From: Herminiimonas sp. KBW02
Lineage (GTDB): Bacteria; Pseudomonadota; Gammaproteobacteria; Burkholderiales; Burkholderiaceae_D
Length of the DNA stretch: 64,000 nucleotides
Direction of reading: 5' to 3'
NCBI RefSeq assembly: GCF_003852535.1
Contig: NZ_QAJP01000004.1
Span: forward strand, 310,001 to 374,000
Part shown: in pieces, positions 7,537 to 15,013 of the stretch
How positions within the stretch are numbered: position 1 is the stretch's first letter
Layout: every line of letters starts with the position of its first letter
Translations under genes and position numbers: made by a program
Notes under the pieces: model-generated
Seen by the model: the letters and a program-made list of their open reading frames with translations, nothing else
What the model was told of the DNA's origin: nothing
The model's database searches: none

Positions 7537-9160
7537 TACTGAAGAACGTAAAGCCCCCCCGGCTCCCAGCGTCGCACGTCGGCGCGACTGGCTGCCCTCG
7601 CTGGTCTGGTTTATTCCTATTATTGCGGCACTGGTCGGCATCACGCTGGTGGTGCATATCCTGATGCAGCGCGGGCCGGAGATCGAGCTCAGTTTCAAGA
7701 CCGCGGAAGGGTTGGAAGCTGGCAAGACGGCAGTGAAATACAAGGATGTGCAGATCGGCATAGTCGAAGGTCTGCGTCTGTCGCGTGATCGCTCGCATGT
7801 GCGCGTGAAAGTGCAATTGAATAAGGATGCATCGGCTTTCACTGCAAAAGATACGCGCTACTGGGTCGTACGTCCGCGTCTTGATACTTCCGGCATTTCC
7901 GGTCTCGGAACACTATTGTCGGGTGCTTACATCGGCGTGGATGCCGGTAGCGAAGAAGAAACCTCGGACGAATTTGTCGGCCTGGAAGCGCCGCCTATCG
8001 TGACGCGTGATGCATCGGGGCGGCAATTTCTGTTGCATGCCAAGGATGTCGGTTCACTGGATGTGGGATCGCCGGTTTATTTCCGTCGCGTGAAAGTCGG
8101 TCAGGTCGCGGCCTACGAACTGGATGGTGATGGCAAGGGAGTGACGTTGCGCGTGTTCGTCAATGCGCCTTATGAAAAATTCGTCGAAGCGAATACCCGC
8201 TTCTGGCATGCCAGCGGCCTCGATATGCAGGTGAGTGCGAGTGGTTTAACGCTGCGTACGCAGTCGCTGGCGACCATTCTGCTTGGTGGTATTGCTTTCG
8301 GTACGCCGGACCTGGGCACGCCTGCTGCGACCCCGCCCGCGCTGGAAAATACGGTGTTCGCGCTGGCCGAAGATGAAGTCGCCGCGATGAAGCAAAAAGA
8401 CGGCTCGGCAGAAACCATGCTGCTGTTCTTCAATCAATCCTTGCGTGGTCTGTCGCCAGGCGCACCGGTAGATTTCCGTGGCGTGGTGATCGGTGAAGTG
8501 AAATCCATAGGCGTCGAGTTTGATCGTGATGAGCGTGAATTCCGGATGCCGGTGCTGATCCAAATTTATCCGGATCGCTTGCGTCGTCCGGTGCCGGGTG
8601 AGGGCAAGGAATCCGCGCAGGCGCAAAAGCAACGTCTGCAATTCCTGGTCAACAAAGGTTTGCGCGCACAGCTACGTCCGGGCAATTTGCTGACCGGGCA
8701 AGTGTATGTGGCGCTGGACTTCTTCCCTAAAGTTCCTGCGGTTAAAGTCGATCTGAGTAAGACGCCGTTCGAGTTGCCGACCGTGCCGAACAGCCTCGAC
8801 GAGTTGCAGGCGCAGATACAGGAAATCGCCAGCAAGCTGAACAAGGTTCCGTTCGAACAGATAGGCAAGGACTTGCGTACTTCGCTGGCAACGCTGAACA
8901 AGACCCTGGTCAGTGCCGAAGAGTTGACACGCACGTTGAATAACGATGTTTCGCCAGAGATCACGGCGGCGATGAAAGATGCACGCAAAACCATCAATAG
9001 TGCGGAGCAAACGTTGTCGCAGGATTCGCCGCTGCAGCAGGATATGCGCGAAGCGATGCGTGAAATTACACGTGCAGCAGGCTCGGTACGCGTGCTGACC
9101 GATTATCTGGAACGTCACCCTGAATCCTTGTTGCGCGGTAAACCGGAGGAAAACAAATGA
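7529..9160 (+). CDS. pqiB: MCE-domain intermembrane transport protein PqiB
   Basis: The 543-residue protein has a short cytosolic N terminus, one membrane anchor (about residues 20-42, WLPSLVWFIPIIAALVGI) and three MCE/MlaD domains. Each starts with a characteristic strand pattern: IELSFKTAEGLEAGKTAVKYKDVQIG near 50, FLLHAKDVGSLDVGSPVYFRRVKVG near 165, and MLLFFNQSLRGLSPGAPVDFRGVVIG near 295. A long helical tail follows (about 400-540). E. coli PqiB forms stacked hexameric MCE rings with a helical needle that spans the periplasm. It overlaps its neighbours by 4-8 bases within the tetR-pqiA-pqiA-pqiB-pqiC operon. Confidence 0.9.
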   Translation: MTNTEERKAPPAPSVARRRDWLPSLVWFIPIIAALVGITLVVHILMQRGPEIELSFKTAEGLEAGKTAVKYKDVQIGIVEGLRLSRDRSHVRVKVQLNKDASAFTAKDTRYWVVRPRLDTSGISGLGTLLSGAYIGVDAGSEEETSDEFVGLEAPPIVTRDASGRQFLLHAKDVGSLDVGSPVYFRRVKVGQVAAYELDGDGKGVTLRVFVNAPYEKFVEANTRFWHASGLDMQVSASGLTLRTQSLATILLGGIAFGTPDLGTPAATPPALENTVFALAEDEVAAMKQKDGSAETMLLFFNQSLRGLSPGAPVDFRGVVIGEVKSIGVEFDRDEREFRMPVLIQIYPDRLRRPVPGEGKESAQAQKQRLQFLVNKGLRAQLRPGNLLTGQVYVALDFFPKVPAVKVDLSKTPFELPTVPNSLDELQAQIQEIASKLNKVPFEQIGKDLRTSLATLNKTLVSAEELTRTLNNDVSPEITAAMKDARKTINSAEQTLSQDSPLQQDMREAMREITRAAGSVRVLTDYLERHPESLLRGKPEENK

Positions 9161-9792
9161 AGCAATTCCTGACACCATCCCGCTGCCTCATGTCGGCGAG
9201 TGTATTGGCGGCAGCGCTGCTGCTCAGTGCCTGCGGCAGCACATCCAATGCGCGCTATTACACCCTGAGCGGGCCAGCGGCGAATGCGTTCGCAACTGCA
9301 TCGACCGCGCCGGTCTTCATCGAACTGGCGCCGGTCGCCGTGCCGGAACGATTGGCGCGGCCGCAGATGGTGCTGACCAAACCAGGCGGGCAGAGCGCGG
9401 AACTGGAGCTGCTGGAGCAGTATCGCTGGACTTCATCGTTTGAAAATGAAATGCGGGATGCACTCTCCGCCGGGATCACGAATCGCCTGGGCGCAGTTGA
9501 TGTCAGCAAGAGCGGACGCAGCCAGGGCCAGACAGTGTGGCGTGTAGCCGTGCAATTGCGCCAGTTCGATGCGATAGAGAATACGGGGGTTGGCGCTGCC
9601 TTTAGCTGGACTGCACGACGTAGCGATACTGGCGCAAATGCAGCTTGTCAGTGGTCGGGTAGCGAGCCGGTCGGAGCAGGTATGGATGCACTGGCCCAAG
9701 GTGCGCAACGCATTACTGACAGGGCCGCGCAAAAGATTGCGAGCCATCTGGCGGCACTCGCCACCAATCCGGCCAGCCCTTGTCCGCGGTGA
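9157..9792 (+). CDS. pqiC: PqiC-type outer-membrane lipoprotein (ABC_trans_aux)
   Basis: This 211-residue lipoprotein has a signal peptide ending in the lipobox LLSAC with Cys26. The mature part begins RYYTLSG, the hallmark of the PqiC/YmbA auxiliary lipoprotein family, followed by FIELAPVAVPERLARPQMV and a YRWTSSFENEM segment. PqiC in E. coli sits at the outer membrane and interacts with PqiB. Its ATG overlaps the pqiB stop (ATGA), completing the operon. It ends 1 base before the stop of the convergent LysR gene. Confidence 0.85.
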   Translation: MKQFLTPSRCLMSASVLAAALLLSACGSTSNARYYTLSGPAANAFATASTAPVFIELAPVAVPERLARPQMVLTKPGGQSAELELLEQYRWTSSFENEMRDALSAGITNRLGAVDVSKSGRSQGQTVWRVAVQLRQFDAIENTGVGAAFSWTARRSDTGANAACQWSGSEPVGAGMDALAQGAQRITDRAAQKIASHLAALATNPASPCPR

Positions 9793-9793
9793 T

Positions 9794-10711
9794 TCAGTCT
9801 GGCAGCGGCAGCGCTGCCAGCATGTCGATATGCTCGATCAGGAAGTCGATGAAGGCACGCGCCCGCGTGCTTTGATTGCGTCGATTCGGGTAGTAGACAA
9901 ACAGATCGGCTGACGGCAAAACATAATCCGGCAGCACGATTTTCAGACGACCACTCTTCACATATTTGGCCAGATCCCACTCCGAGCGGATCAGGATGCC
10001 ATGCGCATCCAGCGCCCAGCCGAGCACGATGTCGCCATCGTTGCTGGACAAGGCACTCTCTACCTTGACGACCTCATTCCGACCTTCATGTGTGAAGCGC
10101 CAGGTGGCAGCGGCTTCATCGTTCTGCCTGTGTGTAATGCAGCGATGCTGATGTAAATCGGCCAGCGTCTTCGGTGTGCCGTGGCGTTCCAGGTAAATCG
10201 GGGAGGCGCACAGGAAGCGCCGGTTCGACATCAGCTTGCGCGCATTCAGACGTGCATCGGGCAGGGTGCCAAAACGTATCGCCAGGTCGTAGCCGTTTTC
10301 AACCAGATCGATGGGTTTGTCGCTGACGTCAAATTGCACTTCCACTTGCGGATAGCGCCGGACGAATTCAGATACCAGCGGTGCGATAGCGGTACGGCCG
10401 AATCCCAGCGTCGCATTCACACGTAACAGGCCGCGTGGTGTGCCGCCGCCGGACGAGACGGCGTCTTCCATTTCCCTGATTTCAGCCAGTATCTTGTTCG
10501 CATAAGCCAGGTAGATTTCGCCTTCGCTGGTAAGGCTGATGCTGCGGGTGGTGCGATTCACCAGTCTGACGCCGAGCCGGCTTTCGAGTTGTGCCAGCCG
10601 TTTGGTTGCTGCCGGTGGCGTGATATCCAGTGCACGCGCGGCTGCCGACAGATTGCCGAAGCGCGCAATCAGGACAAAAAAATCGAGTTCGGAAGTGATG
10701 TCAGTTTTCAC
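9794..10711 (-). CDS. LysR-family transcriptional regulator
   Basis: The 305-residue protein has an N-terminal LysR winged helix (about residues 8-66, LSAAARALDITPPAATKRLAQLE, RLVNRTTRSISLTSEGEIYL) and a substrate-binding domain (about 92-295). The whole resembles the DmlR/PerR-like branch. The start codon is GTG at 10711; the upstream region is AT-rich with no obvious Shine-Dalgarno sequence. It is divergent from tarD with 114 bases between them, the usual arrangement of LysR activators and their target genes. I infer that it regulates D-tartrate dehydratase; the inducer is probably tartrate or a related hydroxy acid. Confidence 0.85.
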   Translation of the reverse strand: MKTDITSELDFFVLIARFGNLSAAARALDITPPAATKRLAQLESRLGVRLVNRTTRSISLTSEGEIYLAYANKILAEIREMEDAVSSGGGTPRGLLRVNATLGFGRTAIAPLVSEFVRRYPQVEVQFDVSDKPIDLVENGYDLAIRFGTLPDARLNARKLMSNRRFLCASPIYLERHGTPKTLADLHQHRCITHRQNDEAAATWRFTHEGRNEVVKVESALSSNDGDIVLGWALDAHGILIRSEWDLAKYVKSGRLKIVLPDYVLPSADLFVYYPNRRNQSTRARAFIDFLIEHIDMLAALPLPD

Positions 10712-10825
10712 TATAAGTAAATAATTATATGAATTTAAGTGAATTATAAAGCGATCTTCTGCGCATAAGCTAGGGCTCCTGTATTTGCTCGTCCCCCTGC
10801 ATAGCTAGATATTTGAGGAGTTGCC
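10712..10825. promoter_or_regulatory. Divergent LysR/tarD promoter region
   Basis: This AT-rich intergenic sequence contains partly symmetric elements: TTCACTATAAG near the regulator start and TTAAGTGAAT about 25 bases further on form an imperfect inverted repeat, and ATAATTAT lies between. Such symmetry is expected for LysR binding (T-N11-A), but I cannot fix the exact site. A strong GAGGAG ribosome binding site lies just before tarD. Confidence 0.4.
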
Positions 10826-11992
10826 ATGAAGATAGTTGAAATCCGCGAAAAGACCCTGCCCATTAGTTCGCCCATCCGTAATGCCTACATCGACTTCAGC
10901 AAGATGACACTGAGTCTGGTGGCGGTGGTGACAGATGTCATACGTGACGGCAAACCAGTGATTGGTTATGGCTTTAACTCGAATGGTCGCTATGGCCAGG
11001 GCATGCTGATGCGCGAGCGTTTCATCCCGCGCCTGATGGAAGCTGATCCGGCTACGCTGATTAACGACGCTGGCGACAATCTCGATCCGCACAAGATATG
11101 GAACACCATGTTCACCAATGAGAAGCCAGGCGGCCACGGTGAACGTTCGGTCGCCATCGGCACCATCGATATGGCGGTGTGGGATGCGGTCGCCAAAATC
11201 GAAGGCAAGCCCTTGTTCCAGTTGCTGGCAGACCGTTATGGCAATGGCCAGGCTGATCGCAAGATATTCGTCTACGCTGCTGGCGGCTATTACTATCCGG
11301 GCCAGGATCACGGCAAGCTCAAGGATGAGATGCGCAGCTATATCGATCGTGGCTATACGGTAGTGAAGAAGAAGATAGGCGGCGCATCGCTGGATGAAGA
11401 TTTGCGCCGCATCGATTCCATCCTGAGCGTGCTCGGTGACGGACAGAAACTGGCAGTCGATGCAAATGGCCGCTTTGATCTGGATACCGCAGTGAAGTAT
11501 GCGAAGGCACTCTCGCAATATGACTTGTTCTGGTATGAAGAAGCGGGAGATCCGCTGGACTTCGAGTTGCAGGCGACCTTGCGCAGCTATTACGACAAGC
11601 CGATGGCGACAGGTGAAAACCTGTTCTCCATGCAGGATGCGCGCAACCTGATCCGCTACGGCGGCATGCGCCCGGATCGTGACTGGCTGCAGTTCGATTG
11701 TGCGTTGAGCTATGGTCTGGTGGAATACCTGCGCACTTTGGACATGCTGCACGAGCACGGCTGGTCACGCAAACGCTGCATCCCGCACGGCGGCCATCAA
11801 ATGTCCCTGAACATCGCTGCCGGTCTGGGCTTGGGCGGCAATGAATCGTATCCTGACCTGTTCCAGCCGTATGGTGGCTTCCCGGATGGTGTGAAGGTGC
11901 AGAACGGTTACATCACCTTGCCGGATTTGCCAGGCATAGGATTCGAAGGCAAAGCCGACTTGTATAGCGAGATGCAAAAACTGACGGCTTAA
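10826..11992 (+). CDS. tarD: D(-)-tartrate dehydratase (enolase superfamily)
   Basis: This 388-residue enzyme is predicted to dehydrate D-tartrate to oxaloacetate (via the enol). It closely resembles the Bradyrhizobium TarD sequence in the segments SSPIRNAYIDF, GYGFNSNGRYGQG, PGGHGERSVA and GGMRPDRDWLQFDCALSYGL. Catalytic features visible are the KxK motif at K181/K183, metal ligands D212, E238 and E264, and the general acid/base H321 (CIPHGGHQM). The length matches the family. The start ATG has a GAGGAG ribosome binding site 5 bases upstream. It is divergent from a LysR gene and has no linked transporter, so uptake must be encoded elsewhere. Confidence 0.92.
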   Translation: MKIVEIREKTLPISSPIRNAYIDFSKMTLSLVAVVTDVIRDGKPVIGYGFNSNGRYGQGMLMRERFIPRLMEADPATLINDAGDNLDPHKIWNTMFTNEKPGGHGERSVAIGTIDMAVWDAVAKIEGKPLFQLLADRYGNGQADRKIFVYAAGGYYYPGQDHGKLKDEMRSYIDRGYTVVKKKIGGASLDEDLRRIDSILSVLGDGQKLAVDANGRFDLDTAVKYAKALSQYDLFWYEEAGDPLDFELQATLRSYYDKPMATGENLFSMQDARNLIRYGGMRPDRDWLQFDCALSYGLVEYLRTLDMLHEHGWSRKRCIPHGGHQMSLNIAAGLGLGGNESYPDLFQPYGGFPDGVKVQNGYITLPDLPGIGFEGKADLYSEMQKLTA

Positions 11993-12052
11993 GCCGGGCC
12001 CGGGTGTGCGCCATCGGAGTATGATGGCGCATCGCAACCTTCCATCCCGGAG

Positions 12053-12178
12053 CTGGCCATCAAGCCCGACTTTCAAAACCTGCTGGCATCACTACAAGCG
12101 CATGGCCTGCTATGGGCGTTGATGCTGATCGTCATGCTGGAAGAAGACGCGGCCATGCTGGCCTTTGTGTTTAGCTAG
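12053..12178 (+). other. Hydrophobic open frame, possible gene remnant or tiny membrane peptide
   Basis: Between tarD and the next gene there is an open frame encoding about 41 residues with a hydrophobic helix (LLWALMLIVMLEEDAAMLAF) and a TAG stop at 12178. No ATG with a ribosome binding site begins it; GGAG lies at 12049-12052, but only a CTG follows. It may be a leftover of a lost gene or a small membrane peptide with a rare start. A hairpin follows immediately. Confidence 0.25.
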
Positions 12179-12187
12179 TAAGGGATG

Positions 12188-12214
12188 ACCGGCCATGCTG
12201 ATGGCCGGTGTTTA
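12188..12214 (+). terminator. Hairpin terminator downstream of tarD
   Basis: ACCGGCCAT-GCTG-ATGGCCGGT is a perfect 9-bp stem with a 4-base loop, followed by GTTTAAT. The short T-run makes it a moderate rho-independent terminator for the tarD transcript. It also separates tarD from the minus-strand gene that ends at 12234. Confidence 0.6.
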
Positions 12215-12233
12215 ATACAGCTTGCAGCGAGAC

Positions 12234-12620
12234 TTAATGCAGCTTGCTGCGTGCGACCTTGAGTTCCTGGAATTGCTTCACGGTTTCCAGTACCAGCGCC
12301 AGTTCATCTTCGGCGTCTGACTGTATCAACTCGATCTCATCGAAATCCAGCGTGTCGTCGATGACGACCATCTCGACCCGGAAGATATGCGGGTATTTAT
12401 CAGTAATACCCTGTAGCAGACCATCCAGCTTTTTCTTCGGCCACACTTCGCGTATCCGTGCAGCGAGGAAGAGCCTGATGATAGTCAGACCGTTATCTTC
12501 ACTTAATTCCTGGATGGCGAGCGCTTCGCGTTGTAGCCATTCCGGGAACTGATCTGCCGTGACGAAATGCGGTACGGTTAAAACGGAGACATGAAATTGT
12601 ACGTTCAGGTTATCCATCAT
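12234..12620 (-). CDS. Hypothetical protein, acidic C-terminal half
   Basis: I do not recognise this 128-residue cytosolic protein. It starts at ATG 12620 with a good ribosome binding site (AGGGGGA just upstream). It has a mixed alpha/beta character: VQFHVSVLTVPHFV and HIFRVEMVVID look like strands, and WLQREALAIQEL and LALVLETVKQFQEL like helices. The segment DDTLDFDEIELIQSDAEDE is strongly acidic. It has no signal peptide, Cys pairs or known catalytic motif. The neighbouring minus-strand gene at 12720-13070 is also of unknown function; the 99-base gap suggests they could share a transcript. Confidence 0.6.
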   Translation of the reverse strand: MMDNLNVQFHVSVLTVPHFVTADQFPEWLQREALAIQELSEDNGLTIIRLFLAARIREVWPKKKLDGLLQGITDKYPHIFRVEMVVIDDTLDFDEIELIQSDAEDELALVLETVKQFQELKVARSKLH

Positions 12621-12719
12621 TTCCCCCTTGTCACATTACATCGGCGAGCCTGTGGCACGAGCGGCTAGTGCTTCCAGTTTATACGCGAGAAACAGATTTG
12701 TGGAGGGGATTTGCAACGC

Positions 12720-13070
12720 TTATTTTTTTAAGACAACCAGTTTGTCCATTACCAGCGTGACGTCTGCTTCTGTCGCCAGGCCGATGCGCGGCCAGTCCTG
12801 CAGTTTGTTGACCTCGGTCGGGTGGCCGGTCAGGCGTCGGCACTCGTCCAGCAATGCGTTCAGCTTGGCCGGTGCAATACCGAAGGAAGACGAGATCGGC
12901 TGTACGTTGAAAGTGATTTCAGCCTGATTGCCCGGCGCCAGTTCGGTGTGATAAATCGTGATCGTACCGTTGCGCAAAAACCGTGCGCCATTCTTGTTCA
13001 ACAGTGGTCGCGGCATGCCGAACTGGTTTTTCAATGCGGCGAGTGCCTTGTTGTATACGGCGTTTTCCAT
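12720..13070 (-). CDS. Hypothetical protein of 116 residues
   Basis: The family is unknown to me. It starts at ATG 13070, with GGAATAAAAG just upstream serving as ribosome binding site. The sequence is soluble and basic, with GTITIYHTELAPGNQAEITFNVQPI as a likely strand pair, then a helix AKLNALLDECRRLTG and a terminal strand VTLVMDKLVVLKK. No membrane segment, signal peptide or catalytic motif is seen. It precedes the other unknown minus-strand gene (12234-12620). Confidence 0.55.
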   Translation of the reverse strand: MENAVYNKALAALKNQFGMPRPLLNKNGARFLRNGTITIYHTELAPGNQAEITFNVQPISSSFGIAPAKLNALLDECRRLTGHPTEVNKLQDWPRIGLATEADVTLVMDKLVVLKK

Positions 13071-13506
13071 CTTTTATTCCAATAATGAGTTTGTTGCGGT
13101 GATGCCTACATTGTATGCCTCGCACCGTAACGGGTAGCTTTTTTCTGATGATCGGGTTTGTCGGAATTGCGCTACACAGGCCTGCAGCCTGCATGTCTGG
13201 TAGTCGTTGACTACCCGCTCCGGAGAGAATATTTCCAATGAAATTAATGCCTTACGGAAAATGTAAACATTTCAAAATTCTGCTGGCAACAGATATATCA
13301 GTTTGTGGCTTTGCTGTACCTTGAAAGCATTCCGGGTTTACACCTGTTTCCATTCCGCAGTGAGAGAAACAAGGATAAGAACGATAATCAAGAACAGAAT
13401 TTGTTAAACATTGTTGCCTATGTCAGCGCCTGTGCCCTCGAATGTATTTAGGTAGGTAGTGGCTGGTACGAAGTGGTGATGTTCGGTTTATTTGGGTGGG
13501 GGGCGC
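13071..13506. other. Intergenic region with a small hairpin and a possible 28-codon frame
   Basis: No clear gene. GGTAGTC-GTT-GACTACC (13199-13215) is a perfect 7-bp hairpin. Downstream, ATG 13238 with GGAGAG 12 bases upstream opens a 28-codon frame (MKLMPYGKCKHFKILLATD...) that ends at 13324; whether it is translated is unknown. The remainder up to the response regulator is AT-rich leader sequence. Confidence 0.35.
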
Positions 13507-13956
13507 ATGAAGAACTTGCAGAAGATACATATTCTGTTGGCAGAGGATACGCACAAGGATGCGGAAGCAACTTTGCGCACGCTGAAAGAAGTCGGTCTGA
13601 TGGCGCATGTGACCTGGGTGAAGGATGGGCAGGAGGTGCTGGATTATATTTTCTGCACCGGATCGTTCATCGATCGCACCAGCGGCGATCCGACTTTACT
13701 CATGCTTGATTTGAATATGCCCAAGATCAACGGGCTGGATGTGTTGAAGATACTCAAAACGACGGAACAGACCAGGTTCATTCCCGTGATTATGCTGACG
13801 TCTAGCGCCGAAGAGCCGGATGTCACGTATTGCTACGAATACGGTGTGAATAGCTATATCGTCAAACCTGTGGTGCCGGAGACGTTTGCGGAAGAGGTGT
13901 CCCGTGCCGGTTTTTATTGGAACATCCTGAACAGAAGTCCTGTGATGGCGACGTAG
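13507..13956 (+). CDS. Single-domain response regulator (Rcp1-like)
   Basis: The 149-residue protein is a stand-alone CheY-type receiver with no output domain. The acidic pair is E13/D14, the phosphoacceptor is D68 in LLMLDLNMPKING, the conserved Thr/Ser is in IPVIMLTSS, and the Lys is in SYIVKPV. The insertion around residues 48-62 (IFCTGSFIDRTSG) is typical of the Rcp1-like receivers found next to hybrid or bacteriophytochrome kinases. The frame opens at TTG 13492, but ATG 13507 has a GGGGGG ribosome binding site. No kinase gene lies beside it, so it is an orphan whose partner is unknown. Confidence 0.85.
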   Translation: MKNLQKIHILLAEDTHKDAEATLRTLKEVGLMAHVTWVKDGQEVLDYIFCTGSFIDRTSGDPTLLMLDLNMPKINGLDVLKILKTTEQTRFIPVIMLTSSAEEPDVTYCYEYGVNSYIVKPVVPETFAEEVSRAGFYWNILNRSPVMAT

Positions 13957-14107
13957 AGCGACCGTGCTGGCTGCATATGCAGCGCGGAAACCGGAGAGAC
14001 TGCATGGTCTGGTCGTGGCAGACATGCGGTGAGCAGAGCCGGTTGCGTTAACCATCATATTTTGTCCATCGGCTTGACGGCTGCATTAATTGCAGAGACA
14101 TTAGGCG

Positions 14108-15013
14108 ATGGATTTTTTTTATACCCAATCAGACAGGCGCTCACGCCTGTTGCGCTACGCTTCCCTGCTTGTGACCGGACTCCTGTTATCCGCTTGTGCG
14201 ATGACGACAGGCGAGCGTTATCAATTGATAGTGCAGGAGGGCAAGGCCGCCGGATTTACACCTGTCAGCTTTGGCAGCGCACCGCCGCTGACCGGCCTGC
14301 TGCGCACACAAACACCGCCGCAAACGTCGCCCGCTTATCTGTGGATAGTCATAGAAGGCGACGGTCGCGCCTGGCTGAATATGCGCGAGCCTTCGATGGA
14401 TCCGACGCCGGTGGATCCGGTCGGCTGGCGACTCGCGAAAGATATCTCGCAAACTACGGTGCTATACCTTGCGCGTCCGTGCCAATACCAGTCTGCTGAT
14501 GAACTGGATGCCTGCTCGGTAGCGGACTGGACTGATGGTCGTTTTGCCGGGAAGTGGGTGCAACGCCTTAATGCGGCAGTGGATCAGGCCAAGCGTATGA
14601 CTAAGGCCAGGAAAATCGTGCTGGCTGGTTACTCGGGTGGCGGTGTGATGGCTGCGCTGGTGGCGGCGCAGCGTGATGATGTGGCGCTACTGATGACGGT
14701 TGCATCGCCGCTCGATCATGCCGCGTGGACGATGCATCACAAAGTGACGCCCTTAAGTACTTCTTTGAGTGTGGTGGCAGTACAGCAGAAACTGGCGCGC
14801 TTGCCGCAACTGCATGTGGTGGGAGCGGACGACAAGGTGGTGCCGCCGTTTTTACTGCAGGATTTCCTGCGTCGCTATCCGTCAACGACCCCGGCAGAGC
14901 TTGTGACCCTGCCGGGTGTCGATCATCGTATGCGTACGCCTATCGATTTGAACCGGATCAGAAGTTCCAGATCGCTTTTGCCGTCAATTGATGGCCCAGG
15001 TATTTATCCCTGA
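14108..15013 (+). CDS. Alpha/beta-hydrolase-like lipoprotein
   Basis: This 301-residue protein has a lipoprotein signal peptide with lipobox LLSAC (Cys30). The mature part has an alpha/beta hydrolase fold: WIVIEGDGRAW (oxyanion region), VLYLARPCQY, the nucleophile elbow GYSGGG, LLMTVASPLDH and LHVVGADDKVVPP with the likely acid Asp, then GVDHRM with the likely catalytic His. The substrate is unknown; it is probably a periplasmic or outer-membrane esterase or peptidase-like enzyme. The last 18 codons overlap the 3' end of the convergent autotransporter gene. The C terminus after the catalytic His looks unusual and may be an extension caused by loss of an earlier stop. Confidence 0.75.
   Translation: MDFFYTQSDRRSRLLRYASLLVTGLLLSACAMTTGERYQLIVQEGKAAGFTPVSFGSAPPLTGLLRTQTPPQTSPAYLWIVIEGDGRAWLNMREPSMDPTPVDPVGWRLAKDISQTTVLYLARPCQYQSADELDACSVADWTDGRFAGKWVQRLNAAVDQAKRMTKARKIVLAGYSGGGVMAALVAAQRDDVALLMTVASPLDHAAWTMHHKVTPLSTSLSVVAVQQKLARLPQLHVVGADDKVVPPFLLQDFLRRYPSTTPAELVTLPGVDHRMRTPIDLNRIRSSRSLLPSIDGPGIYP

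Noticed and set aside
13980..14000. CTGCATATGCAG palindrome as a terminator of the response regulator
   Set aside because: It has no loop and no T-run.
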